Assembly (NCBI RefSeq): GCF_944388875.1
Contig: NZ_CALXKQ010000003.1
Span: forward strand, 186,001 to 250,000
DNA: 64,000 nucleotides
Source of the DNA: an uncultured Brachyspira sp.
GTDB lineage: Bacteria > Spirochaetota > Brachyspiria > Brachyspirales > Brachyspiraceae
Direction of reading: 5' to 3'
The position numbers were made by a program, and so were the translations under genes. Under the pieces are notes generated by a model that saw only the letters and a program-made list of their open reading frames with translations, made no database searches and was not told where the DNA came from. Shown piece by piece: positions 9,341 through 19,466 of the stretch; position 1 is the first letter of the stretch; the number at the start of each line of letters is the position of its first letter.

Positions 9341-9499
9341 TTCAAAACTCCTTCAAATATTATGATTTTTCATACTACTATATAGTATATACAAGATGTA
9401 ATATATTTCAATTTCACAATATAATTAATTTACAGATATATAATATATAATTATATGTGATTATCAAAAAACAAAACAATTATAATACATATCAAACAT

Positions 9500-11974
9500 T
9501 TACTGCTTTAATAAATCTGATGCTGTTATGCCTGCATTATTTTCTATATCCATTTTTGCTCCGCGTCTTACAAGTAAATTTACAGTACTATTATAGCCTT
9601 TTTCTATAGCATAATGCAAAGGAGTATTGCCGTCATTATCCTGAGCATTAATACTCAAAAAGGTATTAGATAAATAATATGATATAGCCTCATCATTTCC
9701 GTACATAGCAGCATAATGGATGACAGTTCTTCCGCTTAATGATTTTTCTCTAGTTAAACTAGCATCTTTTGTAAGTAAAAAGTGTATCATATCAGGATTA
9801 CAAAAAGCTGAAGCATAAAATAAACTGCTGTATCCGTTATAATCTTTTTTTCTTGTATCCGCTCCGTTTTCTATAAGCAAGTTTACAGCATTAGTATTTC
9901 CTTTATATACGGCATACTGCAATGGAGTTGTTCCATTAAATAATACTTCTCCGCTGAAATTTTTTCCTTTCAGAGAATAAGTATTAGAATAATTATTTAA
10001 AGGCATTTCTATGTCAATATTGCTGAAACTTAGAAGTGCTTTTACAGCTTCAAGTTTATCATAGTTAATAGCATAAAGCAAAGGAGTAAAACCTTCTTTA
10101 TTTTTAGAATTTATATTAACACCATTTGAAACTGCTTTTAATATACCAGCTATATTATCATTGTATATAGCATCAAAAATAGATTTGTTTGCCTCATAAA
10201 TTTCAGAATAATCATCATCCGTATCAGGTTCTACATAATCATCATCCAAACTGCCCTCATCGCTATACTCGTATATTAAATCATCAGCAAAGGCAACTCT
10301 AACCTCATTAAATTCATTATTGTTAAAATTATATGAATTGGCATCATTATTTTGTTCAGTATCATTATAAGGAATAGTATTATTATTAAATGAATTTGTA
10401 ATACTTTCTATACTCTCTATACCATCTTCATATAATAAATCAGAAGCTGTTTTGCCGTCATAATTTTTTATAGTATAATCGGCACCTTTTAACAGTAAAA
10501 ATCTGTATGTATTACTGTTATGATTTTTTACAGCCAAATGCAAAGGAGTATTACCGTCAATATTCTGAGCATTTATATTTATAGGAGTTCTATTCATAAG
10601 CGCAGTCAAAGTATTAGTATTTCCTAATAATGCGGCATTATGTAAAGGAGTATCACCATATATATCAACAACTCTATAAGAATTGCTGCTGTAATTTAAA
10701 AGCGTATCAATAACTTCAGCATTTGCATAGCTGGATGCATACATTAAAGCATTATTTCCTAAACTATCTTTTCTGCTTATATCTGCTCCGTATTTTAAAA
10801 GAGTATTTATTATATTAGTATTGCATTTGAATATTGCATACTGCAAAGGACTTGCATCTCCCAAATATACATTGCCTGTAAACTCTGCCCTGCTTTCATC
10901 AAAATATACTTCGTATGCAGGCATAAAAGAAGTTTCTATATTTATAATATTAGTATTATCAATTCTATATTTTAAAAGTTCATTAACCATATCGTCTTTA
11001 CCAAGATGTATAGCGTAAGTGAGAGGAGTTTCATAAGCTATAATCACAGAGTTCATATTAAAATTAGAATACATCATTATATTTCTTAAAGTATTAATAT
11101 CTGATGCTTGAATAGTTTTAACAATAAGCATATTTTCTTCATAAGTATTTGTAAATGAATTATCATTATTGTTATCAGAATTATCACCTAAATCAACAGT
11201 AGAACTTCCTCCTGATAAAACATATTCTGGTTTTACTCCGTAATTATCTCCTATATCCTTATTAGCACCAAGTTTAATAAGAAGATTGTAAGCCTCTATT
11301 TTTCCATGATAAGCGGCATAATATAAAGCAGTACATCCGTTTATATCTCTGTCATTAATATTCATATTAACATTTTTAACTAAAAAATTTATATTTTCTA
11401 AATTATTAAGAGAAGCTGCATAATGAAGTCCATTAATATTGTCATTAGGAGTTTTGTCATTAACTAAAGTTCTATCTTTTACAAGAAGCATTCTTATAAT
11501 ATTGCCATTACCAAAACTGCATGCATACAAAAATACAGAAGTTCCTTCATTATCCCTAGCTTTAACATCAGCCCCTTTATCTATAAGCTGCTTAACTATT
11601 TTTGAATTAGCTTTGAATATAGCAAACATTAAAGGAGTAGCTCCTCCTATATTAAAGCTGTCGCCTTCGTATTTATTTATATTTGGATAATCTGCATATT
11701 CATTAGGAAGTTTATATTCTATATTAACATCTTTATACTCAAGCAATACTCTTATAGCCCTCTCATTACCGCATTCAATAGCATACAAAAGCGGAGTTAA
11801 TCCTCTCTCATTTGTAGCATTTAAATCAATTTTATATCTTAAAAGATTTTTTAATTGTGCTTCATATTGATTTTCTTTTATGGCATTAAAAAATTCCTCT
11901 TCCTTTGAAGTAAGAGCAAATATATTTATACTAAAACAAATAATTAATATAACAGCATATAATATTTTTTTCAT
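9500..11974 (-). CDS. Large exported ankyrin-repeat protein with three super-modules
   Basis: A signal peptide (MKKILYAVILIICFSINIFA) is followed by three copies of a module of roughly 230-250 residues. Each module is a string of about six or seven ankyrin repeats and begins with a repeat holding NxxGxTPLLYAI, then a variable insertion before a second TPLQYAI or TPLMFAI. An acidic, Asn-rich linker of about 60 residues (near 540-600) separates module two from three. The last gene of the minus-strand run after lptD and a two-module paralogue. Likely periplasmic or on the surface; binding partner unknown. Confidence 0.87.
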   Translation of the reverse strand: MKKILYAVILIICFSINIFALTSKEEEFFNAIKENQYEAQLKNLLRYKIDLNATNERGLTPLLYAIECGNERAIRVLLEYKDVNIEYKLPNEYADYPNINKYEGDSFNIGGATPLMFAIFKANSKIVKQLIDKGADVKARDNEGTSVFLYACSFGNGNIIRMLLVKDRTLVNDKTPNDNINGLHYAASLNNLENINFLVKNVNMNINDRDINGCTALYYAAYHGKIEAYNLLIKLGANKDIGDNYGVKPEYVLSGGSSTVDLGDNSDNNNDNSFTNTYEENMLIVKTIQASDINTLRNIMMYSNFNMNSVIIAYETPLTYAIHLGKDDMVNELLKYRIDNTNIINIETSFMPAYEVYFDESRAEFTGNVYLGDASPLQYAIFKCNTNIINTLLKYGADISRKDSLGNNALMYASSYANAEVIDTLLNYSSNSYRVVDIYGDTPLHNAALLGNTNTLTALMNRTPININAQNIDGNTPLHLAVKNHNSNTYRFLLLKGADYTIKNYDGKTASDLLYEDGIESIESITNSFNNNTIPYNDTEQNNDANSYNFNNNEFNEVRVAFADDLIYEYSDEGSLDDDYVEPDTDDDYSEIYEANKSIFDAIYNDNIAGILKAVSNGVNINSKNKEGFTPLLYAINYDKLEAVKALLSFSNIDIEMPLNNYSNTYSLKGKNFSGEVLFNGTTPLQYAVYKGNTNAVNLLIENGADTRKKDYNGYSSLFYASAFCNPDMIHFLLTKDASLTREKSLSGRTVIHYAAMYGNDEAISYYLSNTFLSINAQDNDGNTPLHYAIEKGYNSTVNLLVRRGAKMDIENNAGITASDLLKQ

Positions 11975-12047
11975 AATAAACCTTAATTCCTCCAGTAAAC
12001 ATAATTATACAGCTATAATTGATTAATGACAATATAAAAAATATGAT

Positions 12048-13424
12048 TTATTTCAAAACATCAGCAGGTTTTAATCCGTCATTATTTGTAATACTTTTAT
12101 CAGCACCCAATTTTAGAAGAAGTTTATATGCATCCTTCTTATTATTTGCTGCAGCATAATACAAAGCAGTCCATCCGTCATCATCCTGTGCATCTATATC
12201 TATTTTTAATCTCTCTACTAAATATTTAATATTTTCTAAATTATCGTAAACAACAGCCATCTGCAAAGCTGTGGAATTATTTTTGGTCTTTGTATTTATT
12301 AGTCTTCTATTCTTAGATAAAAGCCTTCTAAGTATATCAGGATTTCCAAAAGAAGCAGCATATAAAAAAGTACTCCACCCTTCTTCATCCCTAGCATTTA
12401 CATTTGCCCCTTTTCTTATAAGCATATTTACTATATCATTATTGCCGCTGCTTTTAAATATGGCATATAAAAGAGGAGTGGATTTACCTATATAGATGGC
12501 ATCTGCCTGATCATTAACTAAATGAGTAAAGTATCCTTCAGGAAGTTCTGCTTCTAAATTTATATCTCTATTTGCAAGAAGAAGTCTAACAGCATCAGGA
12601 TTATTATTTTTTATTGCAAAATGCAAAGCACTTAATCCGTATCCGTCTTTTGTATTTATATTAGCACCAGAACGTATTAAATCTCTCATGCCTTTAATAT
12701 TATTATCCTCTATAGCTTTTAATAAATCCCTGTCAATTTCTCTAATCTGATTAGCTTCATTCTCTAATTTTTTAGCTAAAACTTCTGAAGGTAAAACATC
12801 ATTATTATCTCCTATATTAGTATCAGCCCCCAATCTTATAAGCAGATTATATGCCTCCATACTTTTAGAATTGGCAGCATGATAAAGTGAAGTCCATCCG
12901 TCTATATCCCTTTCATTTATATCTATATTAGAATTAGTGCATAAATACATTATCGCATCAAGATTATTATGATCGCTTGCTATATGAAGAGCATTAACAT
13001 CAAATTCTGTTTTAGATTCAATCAAAGTTTCATCTTTTTCTACTATCAAAGAAAGTGTATTAATATCAGAAAAAGCAGCAGCATACATTATACTGTTCCA
13101 AGTTTTAAAATCTTTAATATTTAAATTAGCTCCGTTTTCTATTAAAAGCCTTGTTATATCTAAATTATTTTTATATATAGAATATAAGAGAGGAGTAGCC
13201 CCAGACAAATTATTATCATAATTATCAGGAAGCCTAACATTTAAGTCTATATTATTTGTTATAAGTTCCTTTATATACTCAATATCATTGTTATCTATAG
13301 CATCATATAATACACTTATTCCTCTGTCATTATTAATATTTATAAATGTTTCATTAGTATCTTCAATCTGCTGTGCATATATAAAAGAGTAAAAAAATAA
13401 AATTGCAAACAAAATTTTTTTCAT
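12048..13424 (-). CDS. Exported ankyrin-repeat protein with two super-modules
   Basis: A signal peptide (about residues 1-18, MKKILFAILFFYSFIYA) precedes two copies of the same ankyrin super-module seen three times in the next gene. The copies share the order DL..AI, NIKG, LRLL, then an insertion containing LPEGY or LPDNY, TPLLYAIFK, GANVNARD, LYAASF, LVE or LVER, DGWTALYYAA, and LLLKLGADK. It starts 26 bases after lptD ends and is 73 bases upstream of its paralogue, which points to one operon and a local duplication. Confidence 0.87.
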   Translation of the reverse strand: MKKILFAILFFYSFIYAQQIEDTNETFININNDRGISVLYDAIDNNDIEYIKELITNNIDLNVRLPDNYDNNLSGATPLLYSIYKNNLDITRLLIENGANLNIKDFKTWNSIMYAAAFSDINTLSLIVEKDETLIESKTEFDVNALHIASDHNNLDAIMYLCTNSNIDINERDIDGWTSLYHAANSKSMEAYNLLIRLGADTNIGDNNDVLPSEVLAKKLENEANQIREIDRDLLKAIEDNNIKGMRDLIRSGANINTKDGYGLSALHFAIKNNNPDAVRLLLANRDINLEAELPEGYFTHLVNDQADAIYIGKSTPLLYAIFKSSGNNDIVNMLIRKGANVNARDEEGWSTFLYAASFGNPDILRRLLSKNRRLINTKTKNNSTALQMAVVYDNLENIKYLVERLKIDIDAQDDDGWTALYYAAANNKKDAYKLLLKLGADKSITNNDGLKPADVLK

Positions 13425-13450
13425 AAAATAATCCTATTAAATACTATTTA

Positions 13451-16381
13451 TTATGGTGTAACAGTAGTTGCAGCACTATCCTGTAAATCAGTAATTGTAC
13501 TGTTAAGATCATATTCTTTTCTAGGCAAACCAACACCTGGAAAGTCTGTAAGAGTAAATTCAATCCAAAACTCCTTGTTCCAATAAATTCCTTTAACTGA
13601 ACCGCTGGTAATATCTGAAGGGAGAGTAGAAGGTCTTACAGCAAAACTAGCCATTATTTGCCATCCGTCTAATTCATGCCAAATACTAGCCTCTATAGAC
13701 TGCAGCTTAAATAAACTCTCTGTTCTTTTCTGAGAATTTTTGAAATTAAATGAGTCTATAATATCCCAAAACGGATTTACCCATGTTTCATTCTCTCTCT
13801 CAGCATAAGATTTTATATATCTGTAAGCCTTTTCATTAGCACTTGTAGTAGCTATTCTAAATTTCCATTGATCTATTACCTGCAACTCTATACCAAATGT
13901 AAATGCCGCTGTATTATATTTATAATTGATAAAATCATGCGTAAAAGCAAAACCAAAATACAAATTAAAATCATTAATAACACCATCAAAAAAAGGCTTC
14001 CTATTATTTTTTATAAGTATCCAATCTGTTATTTTTCCAAGAGGTATAGGAAAATGAAAGTATGAAGTAATACGATTAAGTGTTAAATTCGTACCAAGCA
14101 TGTTTCTGGAAATATCATAAGATATATAAGACTGATTATAATAAAGCCTAGCTGAAGAACCAACCTCTGTGGTAAGCATATTGTTTGTAGAAAACTCCAC
14201 TTCATAAAGCTGAGTTTCAGGGTTATATGTAGGTCTGAAATCGTATCCTGTTCTTATGAATGATTCCAAATTGAGATTTAAATCTGGAAGGAAAAATAAA
14301 CTATATCCTGTACCTCCTACAGTCAATTTTGTGGTTAAATTATGAGAATTAAATTCCCCATTTTGAGAATTAAGAGAATCTGTATCAATATATTTTTCTT
14401 TAAATCTGTATCCTAAACTATAAGTTGTATCCCATCTTACAATAGGTTCAAAATAATGAGTAAAGTTATAAGGTAAAATATTATAAGGCAAAAACATAGA
14501 AAAGTTTACGCCTGCCCCCAATCCTAAATATGTATTATCCTTATCATAAATTAAATCTTCTGCTGAAGGATCAATACTATTTTGATAAGAATATTCTATA
14601 TTAACGCTAGGTACAAATCTCAAAAAATCATTAGTAAAAGTTCTTGATAATCCGCCGTATAAATCTAAATAATCTCTTTCTGCAAGCTTATCATTTAATT
14701 GATCATCTAACATAGGATTATTATAAAAAGCAATACCTTCAGATGTTTTATAATTAATAGTATGATTATAGCTGGCTCTTAAATCATAATTTAATCTAAG
14801 ATCTGGGAAATAATAAGAAGTTTCATCTCCGAATACTGAACTGTAGCTCGCTTCAATAGACGGCAGAACAAGTTTATAGGGTTTAGGCATATAATAATCA
14901 AAATTTGTATTAACATCAACCGATATATTTCTTACAGCTTCCAAATCCCATTCAGCACCTGCTTTTAAATTTACACCGTATATATTATTATTTATATAAA
15001 CAGAATTTTCTATATAACTTTCAGGATAAGAATCTCCAATATCCTGCAAATTACCAGTAACTGAAGTGAAAAACGTCAATATATCAAAACGTCCTCTTTG
15101 ATTATAAAAATCCGATTTAAAATATAAATCACTATTTAAATTTAACTTACCAGTAACATAACTATTAATATTTTCACTGCTGTATAATTGCAGAGTATGA
15201 TCATATTCAAATTTATATCTAGGTACAAATTTACCTGACTGCCCGTTTGCAAAATAGTTAACATATCTAGTTCCATATCCTATGCTGGAAGTGATATATG
15301 AATCCAGCAAATAATACTGCCTTCCCAAAGCAAACATGGCATCTAAAGCAAAATCATTATATTGGCTTGTATATCTTATCTCGTCGCCTATTAAAAAACC
15401 TAATTTCTGATAAGCATCAAATCTTATTTTATGCTGAACACCATATATATCAAATATTTTAGAGTTCTGCATATATACGCCTTCTCTTAAGGATTCCCCA
15501 AATGAAGATATAATACCTGTACCCATATAGTTTTGCATAAACAAAGGAAAATAAAATACAGGCTGTCTGCCTACTCTGTAAATACTGTTAAATATCATCA
15601 TTTTTTTAGTATCCCATAAATAAACACGGCTTGTTAAAAAATCATGGGCTACTGGTGTTAAACGTGAAAAGCTAACGCTGCTGTTTTCAGCAAAAAATCT
15701 TTCATCATTAAATTTAATTATATCGCCTTTAACTGTAAATACCTGAAACTTAGTACCGCCTCCGAATAGAACTCCCTTTTTATCATCTCTATTGAGCATG
15801 AACCATTCGCCAGTAAGAGTACTTTCACCTGCATTTACAGTCAAATTTCCAGCCGCAAAAACCTCACCTGTTTTTAAACTATAAACAACCTTATCAGCAA
15901 TTAAAGTGTTATTATACATACGCATAGTAACATTGCCGTACAGCGATATAAGTTCCTCATCTGCTTCTTTTATCTCATAACGCTCTACAAAATCTGCTCC
16001 TATCAATTCAACTTGAGCTCCTCCCCTATTAATAGTTGTTCTTGCTACCTCCTTTACTTGCTCGCTGCCTGATACCATCTCTGCTTTAACATTAACCTGT
16101 CTTTCTATAATTCTTGCCCTTAAAGTTGCCTCTGTATCATAAGGATATATTTCTATGTTATTGACTCTAGCATATTCTCTAAGAACATAGAAAGGAGTAA
16201 AATTTACCAAATTAATAAATGATACTGGATTTCTTCTGGCATCAAATCTATTTATCTGCATTATTGCATTTTCACTTGCTGGAATATTATTATTTACCAT
16301 ATTAGTATTTATATTAGTATCCTGTGCATATAAACACACATTTAATATAAATAATGTAAATAATAATATTAAGATTCGCAT
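13451..16381 (-). CDS. lptD: LPS-assembly outer-membrane protein LptD (OstA-like)
   Basis: Probably inserts lipooligosaccharide into the outer leaflet of the outer membrane. There is a signal peptide (about residues 1-19), then a region of short repeating beta strands of the LptA/OstA type (about 105-250, with LYGNVTMRMYN, then ADKVVYSLKTGEVFAAGNLTV), and a long, aromatic, beta-rich barrel to the C-terminus with the conserved PVFYFPLFMQN-like turn at its start. Length 976 fits spirochaete LptD. It follows tyrS by 33 bases. The barrel is divergent, so the name rests on architecture. Confidence 0.75.
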   Translation of the reverse strand: MRILILLFTLFILNVCLYAQDTNINTNMVNNNIPASENAIMQINRFDARRNPVSFINLVNFTPFYVLREYARVNNIEIYPYDTEATLRARIIERQVNVKAEMVSGSEQVKEVARTTINRGGAQVELIGADFVERYEIKEADEELISLYGNVTMRMYNNTLIADKVVYSLKTGEVFAAGNLTVNAGESTLTGEWFMLNRDDKKGVLFGGGTKFQVFTVKGDIIKFNDERFFAENSSVSFSRLTPVAHDFLTSRVYLWDTKKMMIFNSIYRVGRQPVFYFPLFMQNYMGTGIISSFGESLREGVYMQNSKIFDIYGVQHKIRFDAYQKLGFLIGDEIRYTSQYNDFALDAMFALGRQYYLLDSYITSSIGYGTRYVNYFANGQSGKFVPRYKFEYDHTLQLYSSENINSYVTGKLNLNSDLYFKSDFYNQRGRFDILTFFTSVTGNLQDIGDSYPESYIENSVYINNNIYGVNLKAGAEWDLEAVRNISVDVNTNFDYYMPKPYKLVLPSIEASYSSVFGDETSYYFPDLRLNYDLRASYNHTINYKTSEGIAFYNNPMLDDQLNDKLAERDYLDLYGGLSRTFTNDFLRFVPSVNIEYSYQNSIDPSAEDLIYDKDNTYLGLGAGVNFSMFLPYNILPYNFTHYFEPIVRWDTTYSLGYRFKEKYIDTDSLNSQNGEFNSHNLTTKLTVGGTGYSLFFLPDLNLNLESFIRTGYDFRPTYNPETQLYEVEFSTNNMLTTEVGSSARLYYNQSYISYDISRNMLGTNLTLNRITSYFHFPIPLGKITDWILIKNNRKPFFDGVINDFNLYFGFAFTHDFINYKYNTAAFTFGIELQVIDQWKFRIATTSANEKAYRYIKSYAERENETWVNPFWDIIDSFNFKNSQKRTESLFKLQSIEASIWHELDGWQIMASFAVRPSTLPSDITSGSVKGIYWNKEFWIEFTLTDFPGVGLPRKEYDLNSTITDLQDSAATTVTP

Positions 16382-16414
16382 TATATCCTCTAAAACTCAA
16401 TTATCATTTTTATT

Positions 16415-17605
16415 TTAAGAAAATTTTATTTTAAAGAAATTGCGTTTGCCAACTTTTAAAATACCTTCTTTTGAAATTACAGAATTTATATCGCTGATCT
16501 TTTCATTATCTAAACTAACACTGCCTTGAGAAACAAGTCTTTTCAAATTAGATTTGCTTTCAGAAGACATGCAAACAGATAATATATTTAAAATATTATC
16601 ATCCTTTTTAACTGCTACCTCTTCAATTTCATCAGGAAGTCCTTTAGAACTAAATATCCTTTTAAACTCTTCCTCAGCATTATTAGCCTCATCTTCTCCA
16701 TGGTATATTTTTACTATCTCTTTAGCTAATATACCCTTTATGTTTCTAGGGTTTTCACCATTTTCCATAGACTTAACATAATCTTTAATATTCTCTATAG
16801 GTATATCAGTGAGAAGCTCCATATATTTAGATATTAAATTATCTGGTATGCTCATAGCCTTACCGTACATATCTTTAGCACTGTCATATATTCCTATATA
16901 ATTACCAAGAGATTTACTCATCTTCTCAACACCGTCTAAACCTTCTAATAACGGCACAGTAATAACTGCCTGAGGTGATAATCCATACTCTTTCATTAAA
17001 GTTCTTCCAACAAGCAAATTAAACTTTTGATCATTTCCTCCAAGCTCAACATCGCATTCTAAGGCAACAGAATCATAGCCTTGAGCCAATGGATAAAGAA
17101 ATTCCATCATACTTATAGGCTGACCATTTTTATATCTCTTAGCAAAATCATCCCTTTCTATCATCTGTGCTACCGTATATCTTGAAGTCAATCCCAATAC
17201 ATCGGCAAAACTCATTTTTTCAAGCCATTTTGAATTAAATTCAACTATCGTTTTTTCAGGGTCTAAAATTTTAAATACCTGCTGTTTATAAGTTTCAGCA
17301 TTTTTTAAAACATCCTCTAAAGTAAGTCTTGGTCTTGTCTTAGTTTTTCCAGAAGGGTCACCTATTCTTCCTGTAAAATCTCCTATCAAAAATACAACCT
17401 TATGACCTAATAATTGAAAGTGTCGCATCTTTCTTAAAAGTACAGTATGTCCCAAATGTATATCAGGTGCTGTAGGGTCAAAACCTGCTTTTACTGTTAA
17501 TTGTTTTCCATTTTTTAATTTTTCTTTTATCTCTTCAAGTCCTATAACTTCGCTTATACCGCGTGTAATTAATTCCATAGATTCTTCTACAGTATATTTT
17601 TCCAT
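16415..17605 (-). CDS. tyrS: Tyrosine--tRNA ligase
   Basis: Charges tRNA-Tyr. The class I catalytic core has the HIGH-type HLGH in [13 protein letters not shown] and the KMSKS in [12 protein letters not shown], with a C-terminal S4-like RNA-binding domain ([17 protein letters not shown]). The 396-residue length and these motifs suit the TyrRS type 2 (TyrZ) branch. The leader is only about 45 bases from the promoter, so a T-box is not present. Downstream lies lptD after 33 bases, so this is probably the first gene of the tyrS-lptD-ankyrin unit. Confidence 0.96.
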   Translation of the reverse strand: MEKYTVEESMELITRGISEVIGLEEIKEKLKNGKQLTVKAGFDPTAPDIHLGHTVLLRKMRHFQLLGHKVVFLIGDFTGRIGDPSGKTKTRPRLTLEDVLKNAETYKQQVFKILDPEKTIVEFNSKWLEKMSFADVLGLTSRYTVAQMIERDDFAKRYKNGQPISMMEFLYPLAQGYDSVALECDVELGGNDQKFNLLVGRTLMKEYGLSPQAVITVPLLEGLDGVEKMSKSLGNYIGIYDSAKDMYGKAMSIPDNLISKYMELLTDIPIENIKDYVKSMENGENPRNIKGILAKEIVKIYHGEDEANNAEEEFKRIFSSKGLPDEIEEVAVKKDDNILNILSVCMSSESKSNLKRLVSQGSVSLDNEKISDINSVISKEGILKVGKRNFFKIKFS

Positions 17606-17652
17606 AATGATTAACCCTTTTATAAATAAAAAATATTATAATACAAATATTA

Positions 17653-17681
17653 ATAATAATGTAAATTTTAATTAAAGTCAA
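17653..17681 (-). promoter_or_regulatory. tyrS promoter
   Basis: Minus-strand TTGACT (17676-17681), 17-base spacer, TATTAT (17653-17658). The -35 box and nearly all of the spacer lie inside the left 35-bp repeat; the -10 box lies just outside it. Confidence 0.7.
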
Positions 17682-17694
17682 ATAAAGATTTTTA
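17660..17694. repeat. 35-bp direct repeat, left copy flanking the restriction cassette
   Basis: These 35 bases are identical to 19445-19479 and in the same orientation, beginning TGTAAATTTTAATTAAAGTC. The two copies are 1785 bases apart and bracket only the two-gene restriction-modification cassette. The flanking bases differ immediately on both sides. Confidence 0.95.
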
Positions 17695-17700
17695 AGTATT

Positions 17701-18291
17701 TTATTGAATTAAAAAAGTTTCTTGATATACTTCTCTATAATATCCTATATCTTTATTTATTAAATTACTAATATCTACAACTGCTCCAAATTTCATAAAT
17801 ATATTTTGAAATTTGTCAATATTTTTTCCATAATAAATAAAGCAGCAAGACATTGGAGCACCTTTATTATTATCATTACCATTTATTATAAATTTTAATC
17901 TTGTATCATATAAAAAACATATAGAAACTGCTTTTCCAAAAATATAATTTTTCCAATGAGAAGTATTTGTAGCAACAGGAACTAATAATAAAATTTCTGA
18001 ACCAAATTCTATATAAGATTCATAACTCTTTTTAATCCAATCTTTTATTGTAGTTTTCCTTACTCTATCTGCTCCATATGGAGGATTTACATATATTGTT
18101 CTATAATTCCATAATTTACTTAATCCGTCTGACGGAAGCATAAATTCTGTCTTAGCATTTACTATAGAATACTTATTGGAACATGGATCCAGTTCTATGT
18201 TGCCATCAAACATTTCAACTATAGCTTTTACATATTTTAATGGGGTACACCAATCCTGAGATTGAGAATTTACATTTCTTCCAGCACTCAT
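17701..18291 (-). CDS. DNA N6-adenine methyltransferase (phage Dam-like)
   Basis: Likely protects host DNA from the nuclease encoded just upstream by methylating adenine. It resembles the compact phage-type DNA N-6-adenine-methyltransferase family: W-C-T-P near residue 15, the IELDPCSN motif, the catalytic NPPY in TIYVNPPYGA, and the LLLVPVATNTSHW strand. At 196 residues it lacks a separate recognition domain. The ATG overlaps the TGA of the nuclease gene by four bases (ATGA), so translation is coupled. It lies within the 35-bp-repeat-bounded cassette. Confidence 0.88.
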   Translation of the reverse strand: MSAGRNVNSQSQDWCTPLKYVKAIVEMFDGNIELDPCSNKYSIVNAKTEFMLPSDGLSKLWNYRTIYVNPPYGADRVRKTTIKDWIKKSYESYIEFGSEILLLVPVATNTSHWKNYIFGKAVSICFLYDTRLKFIINGNDNNKGAPMSCCFIYYGKNIDKFQNIFMKFGAVVDISNLINKDIGYYREVYQETFLIQ

Positions 18292-19406
18292 TTATAAACC
18301 TCTTTCCAATCTTTTTCTAATAATTTTTTTATATTAACAATAATAGAATCTAAATCTAAACCCTTAGGAGATATTACATTGAACCATTTTTTTATATTTT
18401 CAAAATAATTATAAAAATATTTATTTAAAGCAATATCCGCTTTTAAATATATTTTTGACTTAGTAAATATATTCACATTTTTAATACTAGGAGAATAGCT
18501 TTCTTTAAAAGCATACTTTATATCATCATATTCTTTTTTATTACTCAGTAATAAAGTTTCTATAAATTGTGTTATTCCATTGTCTGTTAAAAATAATAAA
18601 TAATCATAAGATTGCGATAAAATTTTTAACTCTTTATTTGGATTATCACTAATGAACCAATTACCATGATTGCTTACAATACCAATTGTCAATATGAAAT
18701 CTTTTAATAATTCTAATTTAGAAGTAGATATAATTTCATCCAGTTTATCATAATAATTAAATAAACTAAAGCCGCTATTATTATTAGATAAAACACCTAA
18801 AAGAGTTCCATCATAATTTCTTATTTTTTGAAAAGAAGAAACAACTCTCGATACATAAGCACCTTGCTTTGCTTTCTCTATTGTTTGAGGACCTTTTTTA
18901 TTACCTGCCTCTACTCCAACTCTTTTACACTCAAACATAGCAAATGGTCTATTTACTAATTTATATATTTTTATAAATTGCTCATCTGTATTTACATAAG
19001 CATTATAAATAAATTTATCATCATAACATAGTCTTTTAGCATTATATATAATATTATTTTTATCTATTAGATTAACATTATTAATTTTTAAAATATTTTT
19101 ATTGTCATTAAAAATTTTATTTGCTTTTATAGGTAATTTTTCCAAATTATATTTATACTCATAAACTAATTCAGAACCATGCAATGTAAACTCTACATTA
19201 TGGGTAATATTCATATTGGCATATTCTGGTATTTTATATTCTATACATATATTATGTTGCAAACCAATAAGTTTTAAAAAATAGTATGTTATAATTTCAA
19301 CAAATGTACCTAAAGCTCTGCCAGCAGCTTTTTTACTATCTTTTCTATTTTTAAAAGTAGTATTTGCTAAAGCCAATTGTAATTTATCAATAGAGTCATA
19401 CGACAT
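18288..19406 (-). CDS. Putative type II restriction endonuclease
   Basis: Most likely the nuclease partner of the overlapping methyltransferase. The best site is RPFAMFECKRVGVE near residue 165, an ExK in a beta strand like the second half of a PD-(D/E)xK core, followed by KKGPQTIEKAKQGAYVSR; the preceding acidic residue cannot be placed surely. The N-terminal half is basic with many Asn/Lys. No helicase, translocase or HsdS-like part is present, so it is not type I or III. The specific family is not one I can name; cut site unknown. Confidence 0.7.
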   Translation of the reverse strand: MSYDSIDKLQLALANTTFKNRKDSKKAAGRALGTFVEIITYYFLKLIGLQHNICIEYKIPEYANMNITHNVEFTLHGSELVYEYKYNLEKLPIKANKIFNDNKNILKINNVNLIDKNNIIYNAKRLCYDDKFIYNAYVNTDEQFIKIYKLVNRPFAMFECKRVGVEAGNKKGPQTIEKAKQGAYVSRVVSSFQKIRNYDGTLLGVLSNNNSGFSLFNYYDKLDEIISTSKLELLKDFILTIGIVSNHGNWFISDNPNKELKILSQSYDYLLFLTDNGITQFIETLLLSNKKEYDDIKYAFKESYSPSIKNVNIFTKSKIYLKADIALNKYFYNYFENIKKWFNVISPKGLDLDSIIVNIKKLLEKDWKEVYK

Positions 19407-19437
19407 ATAAAAAACCTTACTAATATACTATATAACA

Positions 19438-19466
19438 AATATATTGTAAATTTTAATTAAAGTCAA
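19438..19466 (-). promoter_or_regulatory. Promoter of the restriction-modification operon
   Basis: Minus-strand TTGACT (19461-19466), 17-base spacer, TATATT (19438-19443), about 30 bases before the nuclease ATG. The -35 box and spacer belong to the right 35-bp repeat and are therefore the same as those of tyrS, with a different -10 box. Confidence 0.75.

Noticed and set aside
7439-13424. Ankyrin proteins as host-directed secreted effectors
   Set aside because: They carry Sec-type signal peptides and no sign of a type III or IV signal, and no secretion system is in the window. Periplasmic binding proteins are the simpler reading.
17606-17700. T-box leader before tyrS
   Set aside because: The space between the promoter and the ATG is only about 45 bases, too short for a T-box, and no T-box signature is seen.
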